From: Cognatundibacterium griseum | Lineage (GTDB): Bacteria; Pseudomonadota; Gammaproteobacteria; Burkholderiales; Burkholderiaceae_D | NCBI RefSeq assembly: GCF_014284195.1 | Contig: NZ_JACOGC010000001.1 | Coordinates: 62,001 to 126,000 of the forward strand | Length of the DNA: 64,000 nt | Direction: 5' to 3' | Part shown: positions 44,243-53,437 of the stretch, one piece after another | How positions within the stretch are numbered: position 1 is the first letter of the stretch | Layout: each line of letters starts with the position of its first letter | Translations under genes and position numbers: made by a program | The notes under the pieces: generated by a model | Told to the model about the DNA's origin: nothing | Databases searched by the model: none | Seen by the model: the letters and a program-made list of their open reading frames with translations, nothing else

Positions 44243-45283
44243 ATGCTGACGATGGATCATCTTTGCCCTTATCCGATCATACAGGCGCCAATGGCGGGCG
44301 GTGCCACGACGCCGGAGCTGGTGGCCGCTGTGTCCAATGCCGGTGGCCTGGGTTCGCTGGCGGCGCCGCTGTTGTCCCCGCTGGCGATTATCGAACAGGC
44401 CGAACATATCCGCCGCCTGACGGATAAACCGTTTGCAATCAATCTTTTTGTGCAGGCCCGGCCAGCGATCGATTTCGCCGCGCTGGAATCGGCCAAACTC
44501 CTGTTGCAGCCGGTTTGTCAGGAACTGGGCTGGGAAACGCTGCCGACGCCAACGCGCTGGTGCGAAGATTTTGAATCACAGTTAGATGCGCTGATTACCG
44601 CACATCCGGCGGTCGCCAGCTTTACCTTTGATGTTTTGCACGGCAGCCAGATGCAGCGCTTGCACGACGCCGGGATTCTGGTAGTCGGCACCGCGACCAA
44701 TTTGCAGGAAGCGATCGTATGGCAGGCGATCGGAGCCGACGCGGTCTGTTTGCAAGGTGTGGAGGCTGGCGGACATCGCGGTACATTTATCGGCGCTCAG
44801 CAGGCATCCACGCTGGGCACGATGGCGCTGCTGAAGGCCTGCCGTCCGCATATGCAGATTCCGCTGATCGCTGCGGGCGGTATCATGGATGGCCGTGATA
44901 TTGCCGCCATGCGCGCCGCCGGTGCGCAATGGGTGCAGATGGGAACGGCTTTCCTGACGACGCTGGAGTCCGGGATTTCTTCCGCTTACAAACAACGTCT
45001 GTTGCAGGCAGACAGCGACACCACACGCCAGACCCGGGCTTTTTCAGGGCGCTATGCACGTGGTCTCGACAATCGTTTCATGCAGCTGATGGCGGGAGTG
45101 GCGGAACAAGTCCCGGCTTATCCAATTCAGAATGCGCTGACTGGTTCAATCCGCGCAGCAGCAGCGAAAGAAAACAATACGGAACTGATGTCTTTGTGGT
45201 GCGGACAGGGTGTCGCCAGAAGCAAGGAAATCAGTGCGGCGGATCTGATGGCGGAACTCGTCCGCGACATGCAGGCAGCTTAA
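44243..45283 (+). CDS. Nitronate monooxygenase
   Basis: FMN-dependent enzyme that oxidises alkyl nitronates such as propionate-3-nitronate. 346 residues with class-I NMO features: PIIQAPMAGGATTPELVAAV, the GxEAGGHRGTF phosphate loop (QGVEAGGHRGTF), and PLIAAGGIMDGRDIAAM. GAAGGAAATTTC precedes the ATG. Lies between mmsA and a GMC oxidoreductase on the same strand, 20 bases from the latter. Confidence 0.9.
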   Translation: MLTMDHLCPYPIIQAPMAGGATTPELVAAVSNAGGLGSLAAPLLSPLAIIEQAEHIRRLTDKPFAINLFVQARPAIDFAALESAKLLLQPVCQELGWETLPTPTRWCEDFESQLDALITAHPAVASFTFDVLHGSQMQRLHDAGILVVGTATNLQEAIVWQAIGADAVCLQGVEAGGHRGTFIGAQQASTLGTMALLKACRPHMQIPLIAAGGIMDGRDIAAMRAAGAQWVQMGTAFLTTLESGISSAYKQRLLQADSDTTRQTRAFSGRYARGLDNRFMQLMAGVAEQVPAYPIQNALTGSIRAAAAKENNTELMSLWCGQGVARSKEISAADLMAELVRDMQAA

Positions 45284-45302
45284 TTATTCGGGGAAAGATG
45301 GT

Positions 45303-46928
45303 ATGGAATCAGCAGGTCAGTATGACTACATTGTGATTGGTGGTGGCACCGCAGGTTGTGTTCTGGCAAACCGGCTGTCGCAACGGCCAGAAAATCATGT
45401 GCTGCTGATTGAGGCTGGCGGGAAAGATGATTATCTGTGGATTCATATTCCGGTCGGCTATCTGTACTGCATCAATAATCCGCGTACCGACTGGATGTTC
45501 CGGACGGAATCCGAACCGGGGCTGAATGGCCGCAGCCTGATTTATCCGCGCGGCAAAGTGCTGGGTGGCTGCTCATCCATCAACGGCATGATTTACATGC
45601 GTGGTCAGGAACGTGACTACAACGAATGGGCGGCGCTGAGCGGCGATGACAGCTGGCGCTGGGATCAGGTGCTGCCCTTGTTTAAAAAAAGCGAGGACCA
45701 TTACAGCGCTGATGCCGCATTTCATGGCAGTGGCGGCGAATGGCGGGTTGAACGGCAGCGCCTGTCGTGGGAGATCCTGGATGCTTTCCGCGAAGCCGCC
45801 GCCCAGACCGGCATCCCGAAAACGGATGACTTTAATCGCGGTGACAATGAAGGTTGCGGTTATTTCGATGTGAACCAGAAACGCGGTATCCGCTGGAACG
45901 CCGCCAAAGCGTTTCTGAAGCCAGCCGCCAGCCGGCCGAACCTGACCATCATGACAGGTTGCCAGGTACAGCGTCTGCGGATTACCGCCGATGAACAGGG
46001 AAAGCGTTGCTCCGGCGTTGAATTCACCGGCGGCGGGCGGGCATGGTTTGCCGAATCCCGGCGCGAAACCGTGCTGGCTGCCGGCGCGATCGGGTCACCG
46101 GCAATTCTGCAACATTCCGGTATTGGCGACGCTGCACACTTGCAACAGGTGGGGGTGCCGGTGGTGCACGATTTGCCCGGTGTCGGCGCCAATCTGCAGG
46201 ATCATTTACAGATCCGTTCGGCCTTCAAAATCCAGGGCGCCAGAACGCTGAACAAGATGGCGAACAGCCTGTTTGGCAAAGCTCGTATCGGCCTTGAATA
46301 TCTGATGTTCCAGAGTGGTCCGATGTCCATGGCACCTTCCCAGCTTGGCGCGTTCACCCGCTCGGATGCAGGTCAGGAAACACCAAATCTGCAATACCAT
46401 GTGCAACCTCTGTCACTGGAAAAATTCGGTGATCCGCTGCACGATTTTCCGGCGTTTACCGCCAGTGTCTGCAACCTGCGTCCCACTTCACGCGGCCATG
46501 TCCGGATTGCCGCTGCAGATCCGCTGGCAACACCAAAGATTGTGCCGAATTATCTGAGCACGCCGGAGGACCGCAGAATCGCGGCAGACTCACTGACTTT
46601 GACGAGGAAAATTGTTGCAGCGCCGGCCTTGCAGAAATACCTGCCGGAAGAGATGAAACCGGGCGTGGAATTCCGTACCGAAGAAGAACTCGCCAGAGCT
46701 GCCGGCGATATCGGCACCACTATTTTTCATCCGGTTGGCACTTGCAAAATGGGACTGGCAGATGATGCCAGTGCCGTGGTCGACAGCAGATTATGCGTCA
46801 GGGGTATCCGTGGTCTGAGGGTGGCGGATGCATCGATTATGCCGACGATTACTTCCGGTAATACCAATTCTCCCACCATCATGATTGCTGAAAAAGCGGC
46901 ATTGCACATGCTCAGAACCAGCTCCTGA
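45303..46928 (+). CDS. GMC family FAD-dependent oxidoreductase
   Basis: 541 residues: FAD motif YIVIGGGTAGCVLANRLSQ, PRGKVLGGCSSINGMIYMRG, AAGAIGSPAILQHSGIGD and C-terminal HPVGTCKMG with the catalytic His and Asn-rich SGNTNSPTIMIAEKA. It oxidises an alcohol; choline dehydrogenase relatives are similar, but there is no bet operon. Co-directional with the NMO gene and likely in one operon. Confidence 0.9.
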   Translation: MESAGQYDYIVIGGGTAGCVLANRLSQRPENHVLLIEAGGKDDYLWIHIPVGYLYCINNPRTDWMFRTESEPGLNGRSLIYPRGKVLGGCSSINGMIYMRGQERDYNEWAALSGDDSWRWDQVLPLFKKSEDHYSADAAFHGSGGEWRVERQRLSWEILDAFREAAAQTGIPKTDDFNRGDNEGCGYFDVNQKRGIRWNAAKAFLKPAASRPNLTIMTGCQVQRLRITADEQGKRCSGVEFTGGGRAWFAESRRETVLAAGAIGSPAILQHSGIGDAAHLQQVGVPVVHDLPGVGANLQDHLQIRSAFKIQGARTLNKMANSLFGKARIGLEYLMFQSGPMSMAPSQLGAFTRSDAGQETPNLQYHVQPLSLEKFGDPLHDFPAFTASVCNLRPTSRGHVRIAAADPLATPKIVPNYLSTPEDRRIAADSLTLTRKIVAAPALQKYLPEEMKPGVEFRTEEELARAAGDIGTTIFHPVGTCKMGLADDASAVVDSRLCVRGIRGLRVADASIMPTITSGNTNSPTIMIAEKAALHMLRTSS

Positions 46929-47117
46929 GGAAGGCGGTTTATCGTTGATCTACGTGCTATTACTTACCGTAGTTATACCGTATTGGCGATCACTTGATTT
47001 GCTGGTTACTATCAAAAGTTGAGAATCACAATGAGGCAAAACGTACAAAATGTCGTTGAACCAGCATATTTTGCAGGTATAGTTTCAGCGCGGTTCTCAA
47101 GAATAAAATAATAAATG

Positions 47118-47140
47118 CCCGCTGCACGATCAGCGGGTTT
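47118..47140 (+). terminator. Weak terminator-like hairpin before the ABC operon
   Basis: CCCGCTG/CAGCGGG stem with a 6-base loop and a short T-rich tail, 190 bases after the GMC gene. It marks the boundary to the ABC genes. The rest of the 282-base gap holds no feature I can name. Confidence 0.5.
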
Positions 47141-47210
47141 GTTGTGGTGTTTTCATAAAAACAGGGACTGACGCCAAAAGGTGCGGTTCTGGAAACAACA
47201 AGGAGACGAG

Positions 47211-47987
47211 ATGACCAATAATGTCATCCTGGAGACCAAGCGCCTGACGAAAGAGTTCAAGGGCTTTACGGCGGTCAATGCCGTAGACCTGCAGGTTCAG
47301 CGCGGACATATTCATGCACTGATCGGCCCGAATGGCGCCGGTAAAACCACCTGTTTTAATTTGCTGACCAAATTTCTGGTGCCGACTTCAGGACAGATTC
47401 TGTTCAACGGTCAGGATATTACTTCCGCAAGACCAGCCCAGATTGCACGTCAGGGCATCATCCGCTCATTTCAGATTTCAGCCGTGTTTCCGCACATGAC
47501 GGTGCTGGAAAACGTGCGTATCGGGCTACAGCGGACATTGGGAAACTCATTTCATTTCTGGAAAAGCCATCACAGTCTGAACCGTCTGGATGAACGCGCC
47601 ATGGAGCTGCTGGCGCAGGTTGATCTGACGGAATTTGCATCCACGGTCACGGTTGATTTGCCGTACGGCCGCAAGCGCGCGCTGGAAATCGCCACCACGC
47701 TGGCGATGGAGCCGGAAATGATGCTGCTTGATGAGCCGACTCAGGGCATGGGACACGAAGATGTGCACCGTGTGACAGAGTTAATCAAGAAAGTGTCGGC
47801 TGGCCGCACTATTCTGATGGTGGAACACAATATGAGCGTGATTTCCGGTATCTGCGACAAAATATCGGTATTGCAACGGGGAGCAATGCTGGCAGAGGGA
47901 ACTTACGCCGAAGTTTCTCAGAATCCGAAAGTCATGGAGGCGTATATGGGCAGTACCGAGGGTGAACTTCAGGGGGCGCATGCATGA
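47211..47987 (+). CDS. livG: Branched-chain-type ABC transporter ATPase, LivG
   Basis: 258 residues with Walker A GPNGAGKTTCFNLL, the LivG-typical long loop (FQISAVFPHMTVLENV), signature region LPYGRKRALEIATTL (the usual LSGGQ replaced by YGRKR, common in LivG) and Walker B MMLLDEPTQGM. AAGGAGACGAG precedes the ATG. Overlaps livF by four bases. Confidence 0.92.
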   Translation: MTNNVILETKRLTKEFKGFTAVNAVDLQVQRGHIHALIGPNGAGKTTCFNLLTKFLVPTSGQILFNGQDITSARPAQIARQGIIRSFQISAVFPHMTVLENVRIGLQRTLGNSFHFWKSHHSLNRLDERAMELLAQVDLTEFASTVTVDLPYGRKRALEIATTLAMEPEMMLLDEPTQGMGHEDVHRVTELIKKVSAGRTILMVEHNMSVISGICDKISVLQRGAMLAEGTYAEVSQNPKVMEAYMGSTEGELQGAHA

Positions 47988-48706
47988 GCGTCCCGACAAC
48001 TACCCCCGCATTGGAAATCAGCCATCTCCAGGCCTGGTATGGCGAGTCGCATATCCTGCATGATGTGAATCTGCTGGTGCATCCGGGCGAAGTCGTTACC
48101 CTGCTTGGCAGGAATGGCGCTGGCCGCACCACCACCATGCGTGCCATCATGGGATTGACCGGTGCGCGCAAGGGCTCAATCAAAATCAATGGCGTCGAAT
48201 CCGTCGGCCTGCCAACGCATAAAATCGCTCATCTCGGCGTAGGTTATTGCCCTGAGGAACGCGGCATATTTTCTTCTTTATCGACTGAGGAAAACCTGAT
48301 GTTGCCGCCCTTGGTTTCGCACGATCACGCCGGTATGCCGGTGGAAGAAATTTACGCCATGTTTCCCAATCTGGCGGAACGTAAAAACAGTCAGGGAACG
48401 CGTTTGTCCGGCGGCGAGCAGCAGATGCTGGCTGTTGCACGCATTTTGCGTACCGGCGCTCGTCTGCTGTTGCTGGACGAGATCTCCGAAGGGCTGGCAC
48501 CGGTGATCGTGCAGGCATTGGCCCGGATGATCATGACGCTGAAGGCCAAAGGCTACACGATTGTGATGGTTGAACAGAATTTCCGTTTTGCCGCACCACT
48601 GGCAGACCGGTTTTATGTGATGGAGCACGGGCAGATTGTCGAAACTTTCGCAGCCTCACAGCTGCAGGACAAAATGCCTGTCTTGAATGAGCTGTTGGGT
48701 GTGTAA
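47984..48706 (+). CDS. livF: Branched-chain-type ABC transporter ATPase, LivF, with Arg in Walker A
   Basis: 240 residues. Signature LSGGEQQMLAVARI, Walker B LLLLDEISEGLAPVI and His in MVEQN-type switch. Walker A reads GRNGAGRTTTMRAI, so Arg48 stands where the nucleotide-binding Lys is expected. That may slow ATP hydrolysis. Starts with an ATGA overlap with livG, so translation is coupled. Confidence 0.9.
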   Translation: MSVPTTTPALEISHLQAWYGESHILHDVNLLVHPGEVVTLLGRNGAGRTTTMRAIMGLTGARKGSIKINGVESVGLPTHKIAHLGVGYCPEERGIFSSLSTEENLMLPPLVSHDHAGMPVEEIYAMFPNLAERKNSQGTRLSGGEQQMLAVARILRTGARLLLLDEISEGLAPVIVQALARMIMTLKAKGYTIVMVEQNFRFAAPLADRFYVMEHGQIVETFAASQLQDKMPVLNELLGV

Positions 48707-48764
48707 CGATTTCTGCCGTGACCTGCAGGTTTGCAGGTATTCATAAAAAGTGATTGGAGAAGAC

Positions 48765-49976
48765 ATGAAAGTAAAATACAAAGCAGCCAGCCTCGCTGTC
48801 GCCGCCGCTCTGGCGGGGTTTGCCGGTTCCGCATCTGCCCAGGTATCGGGCGATGTCGTCAAAATCGGTTTCATCACGGATATTTCCGGTCTGTATTCCG
48901 ACATTGACGGTCAGGGCGGGATCGAAGCCATCAAAATGGCGATTGCCGATTTTGGCGGCACGGTTCTCGGCAAGAAAATTGAACTGGTGACGGCGGATCA
49001 CCAGAATAAGGCAGACATTGCTGCCAGCCGCGCACGCGAATGGTTTGACCGCGATGGTGTGGATATGCTGATTGGCGGGACGAATTCCGGTACTTCCCTG
49101 TCGATGTCCAAAGTGGCGGCAGAAAAGAAAAAAGTCTTTATCTCGATCGGCGCCGGCACCGCCCGCCTGACAAATGAAGAATGCACACCAAATACCGTGC
49201 ATTACGCTTACGATACCGTTGCGCTGGCGAAAGGTACCGGTTCGGCAGTTGTGAAGCAGGGTGGGAAAAGCTGGTATTTCCTGACAGCGGATTACGCTTT
49301 TGGCGCCTCGCTGGAAAATGATACTGCCAACGTTGTCAAGGCGAATGGCGGCACGGTGTCCGGTTCGGTGAAACATCCGCTTTCTGCGTCTGATTTTTCT
49401 TCCTTCCTGTTGCAGGCCCAGACTTCCAAAGCGCAGATTCTGGGGCTGGCCAACGCAGGCGGCGACACGATTAACGCGATTAAAGCGGCCAATGAATTTG
49501 GCGTCACCAAGTCGATGAAACTGGCCGGTCTGCTGATGTTTATCAATGACATCCACTCGCTCGGACTGAATCTGACACAAGGCATGTACCTGACCGACAG
49601 CTGGTACTGGAACCAGACTCCGGAAGCACGCACCTGGTCGCGCCGGTATTTTGAAAAAATGAAGAAGATGCCTTCCAGTCTGCAAGCCGCAGATTATTCG
49701 GCCACCATCCAGTACCTGAATGCGGTCAAGGCGGCCGGCAGCGATGACACAGACAAGGTCATGGCGAAGCTGAAGAGCATGAAGATTAACGACATGTATG
49801 CCAAGAACGGCTATGTCCGTGCCGACGGTAGCATGATCCACGACATGTATCTGATGCAGGTCAAAGCCCAGTCAGAATCCAAAGAGCCTTGGGACTATTA
49901 CAAGGTGGCACAAACGATTCCTGGTGAGCAAGCATTCACATCGAAGGCCGAATCCAAGTGCGCATTATGGAAATAA
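48765..49976 (+). CDS. livK: Branched-chain-type ABC transporter substrate-binding protein
   Basis: 403 residues with a signal peptide (SLAVAAALAGFAGSASA-Q) and a type I periplasmic-binding fold (VVKIGFITDISGLYSDIDGQ, ADHQNKADIAASRAREWFD, YFLTADYAFGASLENDTA). The TGGAGAAGAC site decides the ATG at 48765. Ligand could be an amino acid, amide or aromatic acid. Sits between the ATPase and permease genes instead of first. Confidence 0.9.
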   Translation: MKVKYKAASLAVAAALAGFAGSASAQVSGDVVKIGFITDISGLYSDIDGQGGIEAIKMAIADFGGTVLGKKIELVTADHQNKADIAASRAREWFDRDGVDMLIGGTNSGTSLSMSKVAAEKKKVFISIGAGTARLTNEECTPNTVHYAYDTVALAKGTGSAVVKQGGKSWYFLTADYAFGASLENDTANVVKANGGTVSGSVKHPLSASDFSSFLLQAQTSKAQILGLANAGGDTINAIKAANEFGVTKSMKLAGLLMFINDIHSLGLNLTQGMYLTDSWYWNQTPEARTWSRRYFEKMKKMPSSLQAADYSATIQYLNAVKAAGSDDTDKVMAKLKSMKINDMYAKNGYVRADGSMIHDMYLMQVKAQSESKEPWDYYKVAQTIPGEQAFTSKAESKCALWK

Positions 49977-49990
49977 TCTGATTGCCGGTT

Positions 49991-50018
49991 TGTACCCCGG
50001 AATTTTCTCCGGGGTACA
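49991..50018 (+). promoter_or_regulatory. 11-bp intercistronic hairpin between livK and livH
   Basis: TGTACCCCGGA pairs perfectly with TCCGGGGTACA across a 6-base loop, with no T-run. Such hairpins behind binding-protein genes protect the upstream message and raise its level relative to the permeases. Confidence 0.7.
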
Positions 50019-50126
50019 GGCGGGGCAGTGGATTCATTGTCAGCGGGTTTTTCCGCCTCCGGGCGATTGGGGAAAAACCCGGTATTTTCATCCTCCGTTG
50101 CGACGGAAATTTTTCTGAAGAGTGCC

Positions 50127-51011
50127 ATGGAAATATTTGGTATTCCGCTGCAAGCGATGCTGAGCCAGCTTTTACTGGGTCTGGTGAACGGCTCTTTTTA
50201 CGCCATGCTGTCTCTGGGGCTGGCGGTTATTTTCGGATTGCTGAACGTCATTAACTTTGCACACGGTGCTCTGTACATGATGGGGGCATTCCTCGCCTGG
50301 ATGGGCATGAATTATTTCGGCATCAATTACTGGGTGATGCTGATCGCTGCACCCCTGCTCGTGGGTATTTTCGGTATCGTGATTGAAAAAACCATGCTGC
50401 GCTGGTTGTACAAGCTGGATCATCTGTACGGATTGCTGCTGACTTTCGGGATCACGCTGATGCTCGAAGGGGTATTCCGCTCCGTTTACGGCGTTTCCGG
50501 TCAGCCGTATTCCGTTCCCGATGCGCTGATGGGGGCGACCAATCTCGGCTTTATGATCCTGCCGAATTACCGGGCCTGGGTCGTGCTGGCGTCACTGATC
50601 GTGTGTTTTGCGACCTGGTTTGTGATCGAAAAGACGAAGCTCGGCGCTTATTTACGGGCGGGAACAGAAAATCCCAAACTGGTTGAAGCATTCGGTATCA
50701 ATGTGCCACTGATGGTCACCATGACTTATGGTTTTGGCGTGGCGCTCGCCGCATTTGCCGGTGTGCTCGCTGCACCGGTTATTCAGGTATCACCACTGAT
50801 GGGTTCCAACCTGATCATCACTGTGTTTGCTGTGGTGGTGATCGGTGGAATGGGATCAATTCTTGGTTCAATTCTGACCGGGCTGGGTCTGGGCATCATC
50901 GAAGGGCTGACCCGCGTGTTTTACCCTGAACTGTCGGCGACGGTGGTCTTTATTGTCATGGCGATTGTGCTCATGATTCGCCCGGCTGGCCTGTTTGGTA
51001 AAGAAAAATAA
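50127..51011 (+). CDS. livH: Branched-chain-type ABC transporter permease, LivH
   Basis: 294 residues, about eight helices. Opens with LLLGLVNGSFYAMLSLGLAV and NVINFAHGALYMMGAF, the LivH signature, and ends in GMGSILGSILTGLGLGIIEG. ATG at 50127 follows GAAGAG; the open upstream frame lacks a ribosome site. Pairs with LivM. Confidence 0.92.
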   Translation: MEIFGIPLQAMLSQLLLGLVNGSFYAMLSLGLAVIFGLLNVINFAHGALYMMGAFLAWMGMNYFGINYWVMLIAAPLLVGIFGIVIEKTMLRWLYKLDHLYGLLLTFGITLMLEGVFRSVYGVSGQPYSVPDALMGATNLGFMILPNYRAWVVLASLIVCFATWFVIEKTKLGAYLRAGTENPKLVEAFGINVPLMVTMTYGFGVALAAFAGVLAAPVIQVSPLMGSNLIITVFAVVVIGGMGSILGSILTGLGLGIIEGLTRVFYPELSATVVFIVMAIVLMIRPAGLFGKEK

Positions 51012-51022
51012 TCGGAGCGATC

Positions 51023-52000
51023 ATGAATAAAAAGATGACTTACGGTATTGCTCTGCTGGCGTTGCTGGTGGCACCGACATTGATGTACCCGGTATTTCTG
51101 ATGAAGCTGTTATGTTTTGCCTTGTTTGCCTGCGCATTCAATCTGCTGATCGGGTTTACCGGCTTGCTGTCTTTTGGTCATGCGGCTTTTTTTGGCGGCG
51201 CCGGTTATATCGCGGGCTGGGCTTTGCGCGATGCGGGTTTACCGACGGAAATCGGACTCCTGCTCGGCGTTGCGGCCGCTGCGCTGATTGGGCTGGTCAT
51301 GGGGGCGCTGGCGATCCGGCGCCAGGGCATCTATTTCACCATGATCACGCTGGCGCTGGCGCAGATGCTGTATTTTGTATTTTTGCAGGCCAAATTCACT
51401 GGCGGCGAGGATGGTTTGCAGGGTGTTCCGCGCGGAAAATTGCTTGGCATGATCGACCTGAGTTCTGATCTGACTTTGTATTATGTTGTGCTGGCGATTG
51501 CTGTCTTTGGTTTCATGCTGGTGGTGCGTACGATTCATTCTCCTTTCGGGCAGGTACTGAAAGCAGTCAAGGAAAATGAGCCGCGTGCCATTTCCCTGGG
51601 TTATGACGTTGACAGATATAAGCTGATGGCATTTGTATTGTCGGCGGCGCTGGCGGGTCTGGCAGGCGCAACCAAGACGCTGGTGCTGGGCTTTGAGACG
51701 CTGACGGATGTGCACTGGACCATGTCTGGCCTGGTCGTGCTGATGACGCTGGTAGGTGGTCTGGGGACGCTGGCAGGGCCGATTGTCGGGGCAATCATTA
51801 TTATTGCGCTGGAAAATAAGTTGGGCGATCTGGGTAATCTGCTGGCCAATATCACTACGGTAGAGTGGTTCCGTACACTGGGGGATTCGGTAACGATCGT
51901 GACGGGTTTTATTTTTATTATCTGCGTTTTGCTGTTCCGTAAAGGGATCGTCGGCGAGCTGGCAGTGGTATTTCAGCGCACCGCAAAAGGAAAGCACTGA
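51023..52000 (+). CDS. livM: Branched-chain-type ABC transporter permease, LivM
   Basis: 325 residues, about nine to ten helices. Features AFNLLIGFTGLLSFGHAAFF and the cytoplasmic EAA-like loop VKENEPRAISLGYDVDRYKL. ATCGGAGCG precedes the ATG, 11 bases after livH. Ends before a strong terminator, closing the operon. Confidence 0.92.
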   Translation: MNKKMTYGIALLALLVAPTLMYPVFLMKLLCFALFACAFNLLIGFTGLLSFGHAAFFGGAGYIAGWALRDAGLPTEIGLLLGVAAAALIGLVMGALAIRRQGIYFTMITLALAQMLYFVFLQAKFTGGEDGLQGVPRGKLLGMIDLSSDLTLYYVVLAIAVFGFMLVVRTIHSPFGQVLKAVKENEPRAISLGYDVDRYKLMAFVLSAALAGLAGATKTLVLGFETLTDVHWTMSGLVVLMTLVGGLGTLAGPIVGAIIIIALENKLGDLGNLLANITTVEWFRTLGDSVTIVTGFIFIICVLLFRKGIVGELAVVFQRTAKGKH

Positions 52001-52032
52001 AAGCAGCGACCCTTGCCTGTCTGCATCAACCG

Positions 52033-52063
52033 AAAAAAGCCCCGCAACGGCGGGGCTTTTTTC
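52033..52063 (+). terminator. Rho-independent terminator of the liv operon
   Basis: GCCCCGC/GCGGGGC stem with an AACG loop, flanked by A-run and T-run, so it can also act on the convergent alcohol dehydrogenase gene. Confidence 0.92.
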
Positions 52064-52163
52064 TTGTGCTCGAATACGCAGTCCGACGTCTATTTTTCTA
52101 TTTCACTTTTATCCGGCGTGATGTGGCAAAACTGTTGTGTCATGCTGGCTGAACGCCGGTCAT

Positions 52164-53321
52164 TTACCAAGCGGCAGCATAAATTGCACGGGCATCGGCG
52201 AGTCCCACTTCGCGTGGATTATTGCCGAGCAGACGGGTTTGCAGCATTGCGTCGGCGGCCAGGCGGTCCAGATCCTGTTGCTGAATGCCAACCTGACGCA
52301 GGCGGGTTTCTATCCCGGTGCGCAGGGCAAGGTCTTCCATCGCGCTGATTAAGGCGTTGCAGCGCGCTTCGGTACTGCCTCTGGCATCCGGCGCAATGAT
52401 GTCGGCTAGTTCTGCATACAGTTCGGATGCAGCAGGGGCGTTAAACCGGAGGACATGCGGCAGGACCAGTGAATTAGATAAGCCGTGAGGTACATGGAAA
52501 ATACCGCCAATCGGGTAGGCCAGCGCGTGTACCGCAGCACAGGGTGCATTGGCGAAAGACTGGCCGGCCATCATGGCGCCCAGCAGCATAGACTGGCGGG
52601 CGACCAGATTCTGGCCATTGGTACAAGCCTGATCAATGTTATTCCAGAGTAATTTCAATGCCTGCCGCGCCAGCATATCGGATACCGGATTTTTCTTGTG
52701 ACGTGTGGTATAGGCCTCAATGGCGTGGACCATCGCATCAATGCCTGTGGCCGCGGTGACTTTAGATGGCAAACCAATCGTCAGTGAAGCATCCAGAACT
52801 GCAATATCGGCATACAGCTGCGGAGAGACCACGCCCATTTTAGTGGTTGCGCCTGTTGTTACGATGGAGATTGGCGTTACTTCTGAACCGGTTCCGGCAG
52901 TCGTCGGTATCTGAATCAGAGGAAGGCGTTTTCCTGTCACATTACCAATCCCGTACATCGTGGATAAGCTCTGGGTATTCTGCGCAAGCACAGCGATCAG
53001 CTTCGCCACATCCATTGAGCTGCCCCCTCCTAAGCCGATCACCAGATCGATTCCCAGTTCCCGTGCATTTTGGGCTGCTTCTAAGACAATGGCTTCAGGA
53101 GGATCGGCAATCACATCCGCAAATACGGAAACCTGGAATTTTTCGCTGTGCAGGCTGTCCAGCACGGGTTGTACTTGCCCGGTGTCCAGAAAACCCCGGT
53201 CCGTGACCAAGAGGAGGTGACGGCAGGCAGGATATTGTCGGGACACGAGCTTGCCGAGCTGACTGGCAGCACCCAGCTGACTGACAATGTGTGGGACGGT
53301 CTGAAATTCAAAGCTCTGCAT
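52164..53321 (-). CDS. Iron-containing alcohol dehydrogenase
   Basis: 385 residues of the group III ADH family: NAD-binding GLGGGSSMDVAKLIA, metal ligands in GIDAMVHAIEAYTT and AVHALAYPIGGIFHVPHG. ATG at 53321 is seven bases after GGGGAG; earlier in-frame ATGs are too close to that site. Substrate unknown. Divergent from the TSUP permease gene. Confidence 0.9.
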   Translation of the reverse strand: MQSFEFQTVPHIVSQLGAASQLGKLVSRQYPACRHLLLVTDRGFLDTGQVQPVLDSLHSEKFQVSVFADVIADPPEAIVLEAAQNARELGIDLVIGLGGGSSMDVAKLIAVLAQNTQSLSTMYGIGNVTGKRLPLIQIPTTAGTGSEVTPISIVTTGATTKMGVVSPQLYADIAVLDASLTIGLPSKVTAATGIDAMVHAIEAYTTRHKKNPVSDMLARQALKLLWNNIDQACTNGQNLVARQSMLLGAMMAGQSFANAPCAAVHALAYPIGGIFHVPHGLSNSLVLPHVLRFNAPAASELYAELADIIAPDARGSTEARCNALISAMEDLALRTGIETRLRQVGIQQQDLDRLAADAMLQTRLLGNNPREVGLADARAIYAAAW

Positions 53322-53437
53322 GGCCATACTCCCCATGTTGTGATGGTGATATTTGTTTTACCCAATATTGGCAAGACTTGTTATGCTGCATAGCTTGCCA
53401 GATGTTGGATGTAATTAGATCAAGGTTAATAAATTTC

